Below, piece by piece: positions 33,091 to 44,440 of a DNA stretch of 64,000 nucleotides. The notes beneath the pieces were generated by a model, which saw nothing but the letters and a program-made list of their open reading frames with translations, was not told where the DNA came from and did no database searches. Source of the stretch: Siccirubricoccus deserti (GTDB lineage Bacteria > Pseudomonadota > Alphaproteobacteria > Acetobacterales > Acetobacteraceae); the NCBI RefSeq assembly GCF_014283215.1, contig NZ_JACOMF010000014.1, positions 59,311-123,310 on the forward strand, read 5' to 3'. Numbering within the stretch: the first letter of the stretch is position 1; every line of letters starts with the position of its first letter. The translations under genes were made by a program, and so were the position numbers.

Positions 33091-33912
33091 TCATCGCGCC
33101 GCCCGGAAGATCAGCTCGGCGGCGTGCCAGACCGGGCTGGTCAGCCAGAACCACAGGCCGGTGCTGAGCAGCAGGAAGGCGGCTGCCACGCCGCCGGCCA
33201 GCGCGGGCCAGCCGAAGCTGCGCATCCGCCGGAGCGGCGCCCCGCCGCCCTGTACGCTGGCGATCGCCAGCGGCGCCAGTAGCCGCCCATGCATCCGCGC
33301 ATCCGGCTGGCGGCCGGTCGCCGCCTCGAACAGTGCCTTGGCGTGCTGGCGCAGCGCCGGCGCCTCCTCCGGCCCTCGGTGCCGGCCGCGGAAGCCAAGG
33401 CAGAGCGCCAGCAGATAAACCGGCGCCAGCTCCTGCCCGTCGCGGTCGGCGAGGCCGGCGATGCGCGCGGCGCGGTCGAAGAAGCGCTCACCGGCGATGC
33501 GGGTGCCGAACATGCGGCTTTCCAGCAGTTCCTCCCGCCACAGCAGCCGTCCGTCACAGGCGTCGTCGTAGAGCAGCATATCATCGGCCAGGGCACACAT
33601 GACGTATTGCGCGTCGCGCAGCAGCGAGGCCTGACGGTCGGACAGCCGCCGCGCCTGCTCGCGCTGCACCTGGAGCAATTCCTCTAGTCCAGCGGCGATG
33701 GCGCCGACCCGGGCACGCAGCAGCTCCGGCGCCGCCTCCGGGCCGGCAACCTCGGTCCGCAGCCGGGAGCGTGCCTCCAACAGCGCGGCGTGGAATGCCA
33801 TGGTCGCCCGCAGCAGGCCGGTGAAGCGCAGCGCCTGCATCCCGCCGGCCGGCAGCACCAGCGCCGCGCTGCCCGGCGACAGCCGCAAGGTCATGCCGTC
33901 AACCGCGGGCAT
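33091..33912 (-). CDS. tssL: T6SS membrane protein TssL (DotU/IcmH type)
   Basis: A 273-residue inner-membrane protein with a cytoplasmic DotU domain (DAQYVMCALADDMLLYDDAC, then WREELLESRMFGTRIAGERF). The PVYLLALCLGFRGRHRG motif follows, and there is a single C-terminal TM (about 238-262). There is no OmpA-like peptidoglycan-binding extension, so wall anchoring must come from another protein, perhaps the SPOR protein at the head of the operon. ATG 33912 with GGAG upstream is chosen (14-bp overlap with tssK); ATG 33894 is also possible. Confidence 0.9.
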   Translation of the reverse strand: MPAVDGMTLRLSPGSAALVLPAGGMQALRFTGLLRATMAFHAALLEARSRLRTEVAGPEAAPELLRARVGAIAAGLEELLQVQREQARRLSDRQASLLRDAQYVMCALADDMLLYDDACDGRLLWREELLESRMFGTRIAGERFFDRAARIAGLADRDGQELAPVYLLALCLGFRGRHRGPEEAPALRQHAKALFEAATGRQPDARMHGRLLAPLAIASVQGGGAPLRRMRSFGWPALAGGVAAAFLLLSTGLWFWLTSPVWHAAELIFRAAR

Positions 33913-35221
33913 AGAGCAGGATCTCCAAGGGACGCGGTCCGGCGTTGCGGCCCTGGGTCGGCCAGACCTCCAGCGTCTCGCCGGGGGTGACGAAGGCGGT
34001 GTCGGGCTCCACCACGAACAGCACGGCGCCGCGCGGCAGGGCGATGTCGAGGTCGTCGAGCTGATCGAGCGGCATGCGGGAGGCGCCGCGGACCCGCAGA
34101 TCCCATAGCTCGCCACTGCGGTCGCGGGTGGCGATCAGCGCGCCTTCCATCCATTGCGCCAGGCCGCTTTCGCCACTGCCAGGCGGGCCGACCAGCGCCA
34201 CCACCAGACGTTGCCTGGTCCAGCCGGGGTCGAGCGCCAGGCTGAAGCGGTCACCCTGGTCGGTGAAGCGATGCGCCACCAGCGAGCGGCCCATCCGTTC
34301 CAGCACCTGGTCCACGGAAGCGATGACCTCGGTGAACAGCGGCAGCACATCGTCATGGTCGTAGCGCGGCGGCACCGGCGGCACCTGGCCGGCGGCCAGT
34401 GCCGCCAGGCTGCCGGCGTAGCGGCAGATTTCGACGAAAAGGGTGAAGGGCCGCGCCGTGCCACTGGCGACGGTGGCTTCCAACGCCGGCAGCCCCGCCG
34501 CCAGCCCTTCCAGCCCGGCCCGCGCCGCGCCGGCCCCCGCGCCCGCCCCCTGCCGCGCCAGGCTGAGCGCCCGCTCCCGCGCCCGCCGGGCCATGTCCTG
34601 CACCAGCCGGGCCAGCGGGTCGCGCTCCGCCACCATGAGTTGCGGCGGGACGAAGGGCGCGCGGACCCAGGCATGGCCGTCGAAGCCGAGGCGCAGCAGC
34701 GGCATGCCGACGTATTTCGAGGCTGGTCGCTGGCGCGGGCCGGTGGTGACCTCCAGCCCGAGGCGCGGCCGCAGCACCTGCAGGGAAACCGGCTCGCCGG
34801 TGCCGGCGTCACCGGCAACCTCCGGCGCCTCGATCACCTCGAACCGCGCCGGTGCGCCATGGTCCGAGGCGATGCCACGGCCAGCCGGCACCACGAGATG
34901 CAGGGTCACCGGAGCGCGGGCTGCGACCTCCCGCCAGGGCGTCAGCTCCAGCTCCAGACCCGGGTCGCGCTCCGCCCGGTGCTGCACCGGCAGGCCGTCG
35001 GGCAGCATGCCTTCCAGTGCCAGGATGCGGATGAGGCCGGCGGGAAGCGCCGCGGCATCCACCTCCAGTTCCTCCACCCCCCAATGGTAGGGCGAGGCGG
35101 TGGCGGCATGCAGCAGGGCGAGCTGTTCGAGGCGCAGCGACAGCCGCTGGAAATGCTGCGGCGCCAGCAGCATGCCCTCGTGGAACAGCAGCGGCGCGGC
35201 GGGGTGCACGGCGCCGTTCAT
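33899..35221 (-). CDS. tssK: T6SS baseplate protein TssK
   Basis: A 440-residue protein linking baseplate and membrane complex. The N-terminal signature FHEGMLLAPQHFQR is intact, the middle KYVGMPLLRLGFDGHAWVRA region is typical, and the C-terminal IEIL-like LEILLYARG end is complete. It sits between tssJ (4-bp overlap) and tssL. Its length is normal for the family. Confidence 0.93.
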   Translation of the reverse strand: MNGAVHPAAPLLFHEGMLLAPQHFQRLSLRLEQLALLHAATASPYHWGVEELEVDAAALPAGLIRILALEGMLPDGLPVQHRAERDPGLELELTPWREVAARAPVTLHLVVPAGRGIASDHGAPARFEVIEAPEVAGDAGTGEPVSLQVLRPRLGLEVTTGPRQRPASKYVGMPLLRLGFDGHAWVRAPFVPPQLMVAERDPLARLVQDMARRARERALSLARQGAGAGAGAARAGLEGLAAGLPALEATVASGTARPFTLFVEICRYAGSLAALAAGQVPPVPPRYDHDDVLPLFTEVIASVDQVLERMGRSLVAHRFTDQGDRFSLALDPGWTRQRLVVALVGPPGSGESGLAQWMEGALIATRDRSGELWDLRVRGASRMPLDQLDDLDIALPRGAVLFVVEPDTAFVTPGETLEVWPTQGRNAGPRPLEILLYARG

Positions 35222-35664
35222 CGCTCAACCACCTGCATCTCCTCGGCCAGCAGCCGAACCGCCAGGCTGCCGCCCTCGGCGACCCGGGCGCGGTGCACGC
35301 CGGGCGTGGCGTAGAGGGCGAAGAGCAGCGCCTCGCTGCTCACCGCCGGGGATGGCAGGCGCTCCTCAGGCAGGATCTGGCCCGGCACCACCTCCCAGCT
35401 GCGGACATCGAGGTCGCGCGGCCAGTCGCGCTGGAACTGGCCGCGGCGTTCGAACCATTCGGCGGCGGTGAGGCCAGCCAGCGCCGTGGCAAGCGGCGGG
35501 CGGTCGGAGACATGCACCAGATCGAGCGCGATCGGGGTGTTGTCATTCGCCCCCGGCGCCACGGCGATGGCGATGCGGCGCACCGCGACGCTGCGGGCGA
35601 ACAGCGAAGGACCGCTACAGCCACCGAGCAGCAGGGGCAGCAGGGCGCGACGGACGAGCTTCAT
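35218..35664 (-). CDS. tssJ: T6SS outer-membrane lipoprotein TssJ
   Basis: A 148-residue lipoprotein. The signal peptide ends in lipobox LLGGC with the acylated cysteine at 16. The mature beta-sandwich domain shows VAPGANDNTPIALDLVHVSD and the C-terminal GSLAVRLLAEEMQVVER. TssJ docks TssM to the outer membrane. It overlaps tssK and the upstream SPOR gene by 4 bp on each side. Confidence 0.9.
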   Translation of the reverse strand: MKLVRRALLPLLLGGCSGPSLFARSVAVRRIAIAVAPGANDNTPIALDLVHVSDRPPLATALAGLTAAEWFERRGQFQRDWPRDLDVRSWEVVPGQILPEERLPSPAVSSEALLFALYATPGVHRARVAEGGSLAVRLLAEEMQVVER

Positions 35665-36329
35665 GGTCTCGGGGCTCCGGCAGGTGGCGCGGGGGTGCCC
35701 GGCGGCACCAGGTTGGCGGTCAGGCCCAGGCTCCGCTCGATGCGTTCGGCGCCGGCCAAAGCCTGAGCGCTGCCGGCGAAGGGAGGGGTGCGGACATGGG
35801 TCCAGACCCGGCCACTGGCGTCCGGCAGGGCGAGTAGCTGCACCGGTACGCCGCGCTCCTGCACGCTGGTGGCGAAGGCCACGGCCTGGTCAGGGACCAG
35901 GAAATAGCCGAGGTCGAGGGCGTAGCCAGCGTGGATGGAGGGGGCGGTGAGCGCGGGCGGCACGACGGGTGCTGCGGCAGGAGGCGGTCCCGCCGATTCG
36001 ACGGGCGCGGGCGGCGCCGGTGGGACCGCAGGCGTGGCGAGCAGCCCAGCCAGCGGCGCAGCAGCGGCCGCCGCCCGCAACGGGCGGGTGAGTGGCAGGC
36101 CCAGCGCCGCGGCCAGGGCGGCGGTCGGGTCGGGGTCCGGCAGCGCGGCCTGCGCCATGCCGCAGCCCGCGGCATGGGCCTGATGATCGGCAGGCGGCGG
36201 CGGCACCGGCGCGGCCCCGCGCAGGAGTAGGCTGGTGGTCAGCGCGCCGGCCAGCGCGGCGCTGCTCGCCAGGACCAGCGCCAGCAGCAACAGCAGCCGG
36301 CGCGGCGGCAGCAGGGGTTCAGCGGCCAT
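35661..36329 (-). CDS. Membrane-anchored SPOR-domain protein heading the T6SS operon
   Basis: A 222-residue protein. TM or signal anchor about 12-36, then a proline- and alanine-rich periplasmic linker (about 40-135), then a C-terminal SPOR-like domain (about 138-205). That domain reads YALDLGYFLVPDQAVAFATS, then a loop, then GRVWTHVRTPPFAGSAQALA. SPOR domains bind denuded peptidoglycan glycan strands. As first gene of the tss operon, overlapping tssJ, it may supply the wall-binding function that TssL lacks here. That role is an inference. Confidence 0.75.
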   Translation of the reverse strand: MAAEPLLPPRRLLLLLALVLASSAALAGALTTSLLLRGAAPVPPPPADHQAHAAGCGMAQAALPDPDPTAALAAALGLPLTRPLRAAAAAAPLAGLLATPAVPPAPPAPVESAGPPPAAAPVVPPALTAPSIHAGYALDLGYFLVPDQAVAFATSVQERGVPVQLLALPDASGRVWTHVRTPPFAGSAQALAGAERIERSLGLTANLVPPGTPAPPAGAPRP

Positions 36330-36635
36330 GCGCCGTCACCATCCGTCCGGATGACGGGTGGCGGCGGCAGGGCAGCGCCAGCGCGCGCGGGCGACAAGAA
36401 AATAGTGCATCGGATACCGGACTTCCTGTCTCGACAGCCATGGCCGGCGCGCCACTGGATGGGTCGGGCGCGGCCGCCGCCGATGTTCCCACCAAACCCT
36501 CAGCGCCGGGTTAATGCGGCCGCCACGCGCCCCGCCGGCGCCGCCTGCCACGACGGCGGGAAAACATGCGCAGCCCGGCGGATTCCCCCTCCACGGGTGT
36601 TTCCGCTTCGCACCGATCTGCTCTATGCCGGCGCC
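36330..36635. promoter_or_regulatory. Divergent non-coding region before the T6SS operon
   Basis: 306 bp between the minus-strand T6SS operon and the plus-strand gene at 36636. A small hairpin (CATCCG-TC-CGGATG, 36340-36353) lies just upstream of the first T6SS start codon, and the relatively AT-rich ACAAGAAAATAGTGCATC around 36395-36412 is the likeliest promoter area. No ORF in it looks real, and no regulator site could be named. Confidence 0.35.
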
Positions 36636-37157
36636 ATGCCCGACCCGACTCCGGAGCCGCAGCACCGGCCTCCGCGATACCTTGATGCGGTGGCCTTCGC
36701 CCGCGGCCGCGCCCGCGTGCGGCTGGGCGAATTGGCCGAGGTGCTGGCGGTCGATGCCGAGACCGCCGATGCCTTCCTCTCCTGCCTGCAGGCCGAGGGC
36801 GTGATCGGGCCCCGGACGCTGAGCGGCTGGTGGCCGGTGCTGCCGGCCCCCGAGCCGGCAGCACCGGCCACGCTGGCCGTGGCGGCGCTGGAAGCCGCGG
36901 TGGAGCGCCTGCAGCGGGCGGTGGAGGCGGCACGGCAGCGTGCCGAGGCAGCGCAGCGCCGCGCCCTGGTCGCGGAGAGGCGGGTGACCGAGCTGGAGAG
37001 CCGTCCGCGCACACTCACCGCCGGCGACGAGCGGCTGACCACGCTGAAGCGGCTGCTGGCGCGCGAGCTGCACCCCGACCAACCCGGCAGCCCGGCGGAG
37101 CGCAGCCTGCGGGAGGCCCTGTTCAAGCGGCTCTGGCCGAAGCTGGAGGCGCTGTAG
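36636..37157 (+). CDS. Unknown protein with winged-helix-like N-terminus and degenerate J-domain-like C-terminus
   Basis: A 173-residue soluble protein. Residues about 27-60 (VRLGELAEVLAVDAETADAF, then LSCLQAEGVIGP) resemble a winged helix like the FtsK gamma domain. About 80-125 is an alanine- and arginine-rich coiled coil. Residues about 131-173 (ERLTTLKRLLARELHPDQPG) look like a short J-domain-like segment with HPD at 146-148. ATG 36636 precedes the first family-like residues. It is divergent from the T6SS operon and upstream of the CoA-transferase. The function is unknown; the HPD could be coincidental. Confidence 0.6.
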   Translation: MPDPTPEPQHRPPRYLDAVAFARGRARVRLGELAEVLAVDAETADAFLSCLQAEGVIGPRTLSGWWPVLPAPEPAAPATLAVAALEAAVERLQRAVEAARQRAEAAQRRALVAERRVTELESRPRTLTAGDERLTTLKRLLARELHPDQPGSPAERSLREALFKRLWPKLEAL

Positions 37158-37265
37158 CGGCTGGCTCCGCCGCGCCACGGCCATCCCGCCGCGGCAGCCG
37201 GGGATTGCCCCGCCGCCGCCTTCCGCCGCAGCATCGCCCCGACAAGATGGGGGGAGACAGTGCGG

Positions 37266-38465
37266 ATGTCCGGGATCTTCGCCGGCCTCAAGGTGATCGA
37301 CGCAGCCAGCTATGTCGCCGGGCCGTCGGCGGCCACCATCCTCGGCGATTTCGGCGCCAGCGTGATCAAGCTGGAACCGCCGGGCGGCGATGCCTATCGG
37401 GCACTGGCAACGCTGCCGGGCCAGCCGCAGGGCGAGACCAACTATCCCTGGGTACTGGACAACCGCAACAAGCGCGGGCTGGTGCTCGACCTCAAGCGGG
37501 CCGAGGCGCGGGCGGTGCTGCACCGGCTGATCCGCGGCACCGATGTCTTCCTGACCAATGCGGTGCCGCGGCTGCGCCCCGGCCTCGGCATCGCGCCCGA
37601 GACGCTGATGGCGCTGAATCCGCGGCTGATCTATGCCGCCCTCACCGCCTATGGCGAAACCGGGCCGGAAGCCGACAAGACCGGCTTCGACGCCACCGCC
37701 TATTGGGCGCGCAGCGGGCTGATGGATCTAGTGAAGGCGGATGCCGGCGCGGCGCCGGGCCGATCGGTCGCCGGCATGGGCGACCACCCGACCGGCCTCG
37801 CCCTCTATGGTGCCATCGTTACCGCGCTGTTCCGCCGCGAACGCACCGGCCAGGGCGGCATCGTCCATGCCTCGCTGCTGGAGGCCGGGCTCTGGGCCAA
37901 TGCCTTCATGGTGCAGGCGGCGCTGGACGAGGCGCGCTTCATCCCCCGGCCGCCACGCGACCAGGCGCCCAATGCGCTGGGCAACCTCTACCGGGCCGGC
38001 TGCGGCCGCTGGTTCCTGCTCGCCCTGCTGAATGAGCCGCGGCAATGGCCGGCGCTGCTGGAGGTGCTGGGCCAGCCCGACTGGGGCGAGGATCCGCGCT
38101 TCGCCACCCAGCCGCTGCGCCGGGCCAATGCGGCCACGCTGGTGGCGCGGCTGGACGCGGCCTTCGCCAGCCGCAGCCTGGCCGAGTGGCGGCCGCTGCT
38201 GGATGCCGCCGGCCTCACCTTCGATGCGGTGACCACCACACCAGAGGCGGCAGCGGCGGCACAGGCGCGCGCCACTGGCGCGATCCGTCCGACCACCGCT
38301 GGCGGCTGGACGGTGGACAGTCCGCTGCACCTGGCCGGCGAGGCGAAGGTCCCGGCCGGGCCGCCGCCGGAGCTGGGCGCCGATGCTCCGGCCATCCTCG
38401 CCGAGCATGGCTACACGCCAGCGGAGGTCGAGACGCTGCGGCAGGCTGGCGCGCTGGGTGGGTGA
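37266..38465 (+). CDS. CaiB/BaiF family CoA-transferase
   Basis: A class III CoA-transferase, 399 residues, moving CoA between carboxylic acids. The N-terminus (FAGLKVIDAASYVAGPSAAT, then ILGDFGASVIKLEPP) is diagnostic, and the catalytic aspartate is D173 in VAGMGDHPTGLALYGA. The substrate cannot be inferred; formyl-, succinyl- and carnitine-type members look alike. ATG 37266 is chosen because GGGGAG lies 9 bases upstream; a GTG at 37260 is in frame. It appears monocistronic. Confidence 0.9.
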   Translation: MSGIFAGLKVIDAASYVAGPSAATILGDFGASVIKLEPPGGDAYRALATLPGQPQGETNYPWVLDNRNKRGLVLDLKRAEARAVLHRLIRGTDVFLTNAVPRLRPGLGIAPETLMALNPRLIYAALTAYGETGPEADKTGFDATAYWARSGLMDLVKADAGAAPGRSVAGMGDHPTGLALYGAIVTALFRRERTGQGGIVHASLLEAGLWANAFMVQAALDEARFIPRPPRDQAPNALGNLYRAGCGRWFLLALLNEPRQWPALLEVLGQPDWGEDPRFATQPLRRANAATLVARLDAAFASRSLAEWRPLLDAAGLTFDAVTTTPEAAAAAQARATGAIRPTTAGGWTVDSPLHLAGEAKVPAGPPPELGADAPAILAEHGYTPAEVETLRQAGALGG

Positions 38466-38804
38466 TTTTCCTGAAGTCGATGGCGGAAATAATCGGCTTC
38501 AACCCGCTGTAGCGCAGCGGTAGCCCCATAAGGCCGTCGGCAGCGCCAGCCGCAGCAATTGCTCGGTGCTGCGGATTCCGGGCCGATACATCAACGCGCT
38601 GCTCAAGCGCACCATCGTCATCTGCAAGCTGGTACCAACCACCTCGGCCCACGCGAAGCGAGCAAGGATGCCGTCCGCATCCTCGCCACGAAGCGCTCCG
38701 GGACTCTCAGCCAAGCCCGAGATTGGCGGCCACGGGGCTGGCTACCGATCCGCCAGTCCGATTTGAATGCGTTCTGTCCAACAGCGCCGAGCCGCTACCC
38801 CCGG
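38466..38804. other. Non-coding stretch between the CoA-transferase and ssb
   Basis: 339 bp with no convincing gene. A minus-strand frame of 71 codons (38499-38714) has no recognisable sequence or Shine-Dalgarno. No clear terminator or repeat was seen. A decayed gene remnant is possible. Confidence 0.3.
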
Positions 38805-39326
38805 TCAGAACGGGATATCATCGTCCAGGTCGCTGCCGCCCTTCGGCTTGCTGTCCCAGCCGCCACGGCCACCGCCGCCACCGGACCCGCCACGGTCGCC
38901 ATAGCCGCCGCCGCGCTCGCCGCCGGAAGAGCGGCCACCGCCATAGCCGCCGCCCTCGCCACCTTCGCCGCCGCCGCGGCCGTCGAGCAGGGTCAGCTCG
39001 CCGCGGAACTTGCCGAGCACGATCTCGGTCGTCTCCCGCTCATTGCCGTCCTTGTCGGTGTACTTCCGGCTCTCGATCGAGCCTTCGAGATACACCTTGC
39101 TGCCCTTCTTCAGGTATTTCTCAGCGATCTCGCCGAGCTTCTGGTTGAAGATGGCGACCCGGTGCCACTGGGTCTTCTCCTTCCGCTCGCCGGAGGCGCG
39201 ATCGTTCCAGCTTTCGCTGGTGGCGACGGAGAAGCTGACCACCTTGTCGCCGGACTGCATGTTGCGGGCTTCCGGGTCACGCCCCAGATTGCCTACCAGG
39301 ATCACCTTGTTGACGCTGCCGGCCAT
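38805..39326 (-). CDS. ssb: Single-stranded DNA-binding protein SSB
   Basis: A 173-residue SSB with an N-terminal OB fold (NKVILVGNLGRDPEARNMQS, then VVSFSVATSESWNDRASGER). A glycine-rich disordered linker of about 45 residues and the acidic partner-binding tail DLDDDIPF follow. ATG 39326 gives the canonical start, while an upstream ATG at 39356 is not family-like. It is divergent from uvrA across about 210 bp containing a LexA box, the same arrangement as in E. coli, so SOS control is likely for one or both. Confidence 0.96.
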   Translation of the reverse strand: MAGSVNKVILVGNLGRDPEARNMQSGDKVVSFSVATSESWNDRASGERKEKTQWHRVAIFNQKLGEIAEKYLKKGSKVYLEGSIESRKYTDKDGNERETTEIVLGKFRGELTLLDGRGGGEGGEGGGYGGGRSSGGERGGGYGDRGGSGGGGGRGGWDSKPKGGSDLDDDIPF

Positions 39327-39466
39327 GCCGCCAAACCCCTGTCTTCGGAATGTCAATCTAGAGCAACCCCGGCCTGGCTGGAATTGCCAAACCCGGTCGC
39401 CTCGCCGCCCGGTCTAGCCGCGGACCGATCCGCACGCCACTGCCACGGCACTTCCCTTGCTGCCCA

Positions 39467-39472
39467 TATAGT
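39467..39472 (+). promoter_or_regulatory. Possible -10 element for uvrA
   Basis: TATAGT lies 13 bp upstream of the LexA box and about 64 bp before the uvrA start. No good -35 was found at normal spacing, so this is weak. A LexA box just downstream of a -10 would block transcription, which fits SOS control. Confidence 0.35.
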
Positions 39473-39485
39473 GGCATCAATACCA

Positions 39486-39500
39486 GAACACAATGTGAAC
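39486..39500 (+). promoter_or_regulatory. LexA-binding SOS box between ssb and uvrA
   Basis: GAACACAATGTGAAC is GAAC-N7-GAAC, the reverse-complement form of the alphaproteobacterial LexA site GTTC-N7-GTTC. It is 35 bp upstream of the uvrA start and in the region shared with divergent ssb. Both genes are classic SOS genes, so the match is unlikely to be chance. Confidence 0.8.
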
Positions 39501-39535
39501 ACGGGCCGCTTGGCCCGGTGGAGCGGACCCCGCGA

Positions 39536-42424
<2,889 letters not shown>

Positions 42425-42458
42425 GGCGCGGGCTCTCGGGTGAAGATCGGAAGGCAGC

Positions 42459-42502
42459 GGGTAGATCGGGGGCAGAGCCACGATCTACCCTTTGTCTCCT
42501 TT
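42459..42502 (+). terminator. Hairpin terminator after uvrA
   Basis: A perfect 10-bp stem (GGGTAGATCG 42459-42468 with CGATCTACCC 42481-42490) spans a 12-base loop and is followed by T-rich TTTGTCTCCTTT. It lies 34 bp after the uvrA stop, ahead of the convergent DUF815 gene, which ends at 42518. Confidence 0.65.
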
Positions 42503-42517
42503 GGCCCTACGGAGCCA

Positions 42518-43381
42518 CTATGCCGCGTTCGAGCCCAGCCGCCCCGCCAGATCCTGGATGAACTGCCAGGCCACCCGGCCGGACCGGCCGCCGCGCGTCA
42601 CCGACCATTCATTGGCCTCGCGGTGCAGTTCCTCCTGCGGCATTGCCAGGCCGAGCGCCGCGGCATAGCCCTCGATCATCGCGAAGTAGGTCGGCTGGTC
42701 GCAATTGTGGAAGCCGATCCAGAGGCCGAAGCGGTCGCTGAGCGAGACCTTCTCCTCCACCGCCTCCGCCGGGTTGATGGCGGTGCTGCGCTCATTCTCG
42801 ACCATGTCGCGCGGCATCAGATGGCGGCGGTTGCTGGTAGCGTAGAACAGCACATTGGGCGGACGGCCCTCGATGCCGCCGTCCAGCACGCTCTTCAACG
42901 CCTTGTAGTCGGCATCCTCCTTCTCGAAGGAGAGGTCGTCGCAGAACACCAGGCAGCGGCGGGGCTGGGCGCGCAGCGCGTTCAGCAGCTCCGGCAGGGT
43001 GCGGATGTCCTCGCGGTGGATCTCGATCAGCGCCAGGCTGCCGGGGTGCGCCTCGTTCGCCGCAGCATGCGCCGCCTTGACCAAGGAGGACTTGCCCATG
43101 CCGCGGGCACCCCACAGCATCACGTTGTTGGCGCTGAAGCCGGCGGCGAAGCGCAGCGTATTGGCCAGCAGGATGTCCCGCTGCCGGTCGATCCCCTGCA
43201 GCAGCCCGATACCGACGCGGGAAACCCTGGGTACCGGGGCCAGTACCGGCTTCGGCGCCGGGTGCCAGACGAAGGCGTCGGCGCCTTCCGGCACCGGTGG
43301 CGTGGGTGGTGGCGGCGCCAGGCGCTCCAGCGCCTCGGCGATACGGGTCAGCAATTGGAGGTCGGTCGGGTTCTCGGACAT
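42518..43381 (-). CDS. DUF815 family AAA ATPase
   Basis: A 287-residue P-loop ATPase of the DUF815 family. The Walker A GARGMGKSS is at about 91-99, a Walker B-like VFCDDLSFE at about 144-152, and FYATSNRRHLMPRDMVENE is the family's sensor region. The family is widespread in alphaproteobacteria and its physiological role is poorly known. It faces uvrA tail-to-tail and yajC head-to-head. It ends in an ordinary C-terminus with no extra domain. Confidence 0.88.
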   Translation of the reverse strand: MSENPTDLQLLTRIAEALERLAPPPPTPPVPEGADAFVWHPAPKPVLAPVPRVSRVGIGLLQGIDRQRDILLANTLRFAAGFSANNVMLWGARGMGKSSLVKAAHAAANEAHPGSLALIEIHREDIRTLPELLNALRAQPRRCLVFCDDLSFEKEDADYKALKSVLDGGIEGRPPNVLFYATSNRRHLMPRDMVENERSTAINPAEAVEEKVSLSDRFGLWIGFHNCDQPTYFAMIEGYAAALGLAMPQEELHREANEWSVTRGGRSGRVAWQFIQDLAGRLGSNAA

Positions 43382-43466
43382 TCGGGTGCACTTGACGGGA
43401 AGGGGGCGGAAGCTAGTTTGCGCGCGCCGGTGACGGCAAGCCGGAACACAGAGGAATTCGCCCGGA

Positions 43467-43805
43467 ATGCTGATCTCCCCCGCCTACGCCCAGGACGCCG
43501 CCGGTGGCCTGGCCATGGTTTCGCAGATCGCGCCGCTGCTGCTGATCTTCGGCGTCTTCTACTTCCTGCTGATTCGCCCGCAGCAGAAGAAGCAGAAGGA
43601 GCATCGCGCCCTGCTCGCCAATCTGAAGCGTGGCGACCGGGTGCTGACCTCGGGCGGCATCATCGCCACGATCACCAAGGTGAAGGACGGCGTCGACGAG
43701 GTCGAGGTCGAGATCGCCCCGAATGTCCGGGTCAGCGTGCTGCGCGCCACCATCACTGACATCTTCAAGCCGATCGCCGCCAACGACGAGCCGGCCAAAG
43801 GGTGA
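43467..43805 (+). CDS. yajC: Preprotein translocase subunit YajC
   Basis: A 112-residue inner-membrane accessory subunit of SecDF-YajC. One TM (about 18-38, QIAPLLLIFGVFYFLLIRPQ) is followed by the conserved QQKKQKEHRALLANLKRGDR and the GGIIATITKVKD beta segment. secD and secF do not follow directly in the window; a small exported-type protein does. Confidence 0.93.
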   Translation: MLISPAYAQDAAGGLAMVSQIAPLLLIFGVFYFLLIRPQQKKQKEHRALLANLKRGDRVLTSGGIIATITKVKDGVDEVEVEIAPNVRVSVLRATITDIFKPIAANDEPAKG

Positions 43806-43829
43806 GGCGCGCGTCTTGAGGCGCATGCC

Positions 43830-44249
43830 TTGAGCCTGGGCCCGGCCTCGCGCCGGGGCCTGCTCGCGGCGCTGGTCGCCTCTCCGGCGCTGGCCGAGGC
43901 GGACCTCTCGCTGCGGGCGCTGGTGGGCGGCACGCTGGTCTCGCTCGGCGCGCATCCGGCGGTTTCGGTGCTATTGCGGAATGTCGCGCGCGGCCGCCAG
44001 CAGCAGGTCTATGAGGGGCTGCGGATGCCCGGCCCGCCTCTGGCGCTGGTCGAGGATCACTGGCTGGTCGGCTGGGGTCGGGACGGGCGCCGCGGCTTGT
44101 TCATGGCCTTCGAGATGAACCAGGAGCAGCTGGTGCTGTTCCTGCTGGACGACGGCAAGCCGGTCTATCTCTCGCCGCGCAGCTCGCAATGGCCAGCGCC
44201 CCTGGCGGAGTCCTTCGGTGAATTCTCGCGGGGGCTGGCTCCGAGCTGA
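43830..44249 (+). CDS. Hypothetical protein, 139 aa (TTG start)
   Basis: An open frame 24 bp after yajC. The only workable start is TTG at 43830, since the ATG at 43825 meets a stop after one codon; GAGG lies about 9 bases upstream. A short N-terminal stretch (RRGLLAALVASPALAEADLS) resembles a signal peptide with an A-L-A cleavage site. The rest is a small soluble domain (ALVEDHWLVGWGRDGRRGLF, then MAFEMNQEQLVLFLLDDGKP). No family recognised. It is probably co-transcribed with yajC. Confidence 0.6.
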   Translation: MSLGPASRRGLLAALVASPALAEADLSLRALVGGTLVSLGAHPAVSVLLRNVARGRQQQVYEGLRMPGPPLALVEDHWLVGWGRDGRRGLFMAFEMNQEQLVLFLLDDGKPVYLSPRSSQWPAPLAESFGEFSRGLAPS

Positions 44250-44440
44250 GGCGCCCGGGCTGCTGAAACAGGACGGATGATGGGGCTCTGCCCTTTCAAA
44301 TTCCCCCAGCGGAAGGCCCTTGAACCGCTTTGTCGGGGTATTCGCTTCCGGCGACCCTGCGGCTTTGGCAGGGTGAGCTCAGCGGGGCAGAACCCATCCC
44401 GAAACGGCCGCGCGCGTATCAGGAAGTCCGCCACCCCATG

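Noticed and set aside
36336..37523. 395-codon minus-strand frame opposite the winged-helix/HPD gene and the CoA-transferase start
   Set aside because: Histidine-, arginine- and glutamine-rich antisense frame of genuine plus-strand genes; not protein-like.
38499..38714. 71-codon minus-strand frame between the CoA-transferase gene and ssb
   Set aside because: No Shine-Dalgarno, no recognisable sequence, and long frames are common by chance at this GC content.
38880..38990. Repetitive GGC/GCC sequence inside ssb considered as a repeat element
   Set aside because: It encodes the glycine-rich linker of SSB, which is normally low complexity.
44352..44373. Inverted repeat ACCCTGC/GCAGGGT considered as a terminator after the 139-aa gene
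   Set aside because: Short stem, no T-tract and about 100 bp past the stop; too weak to annotate.
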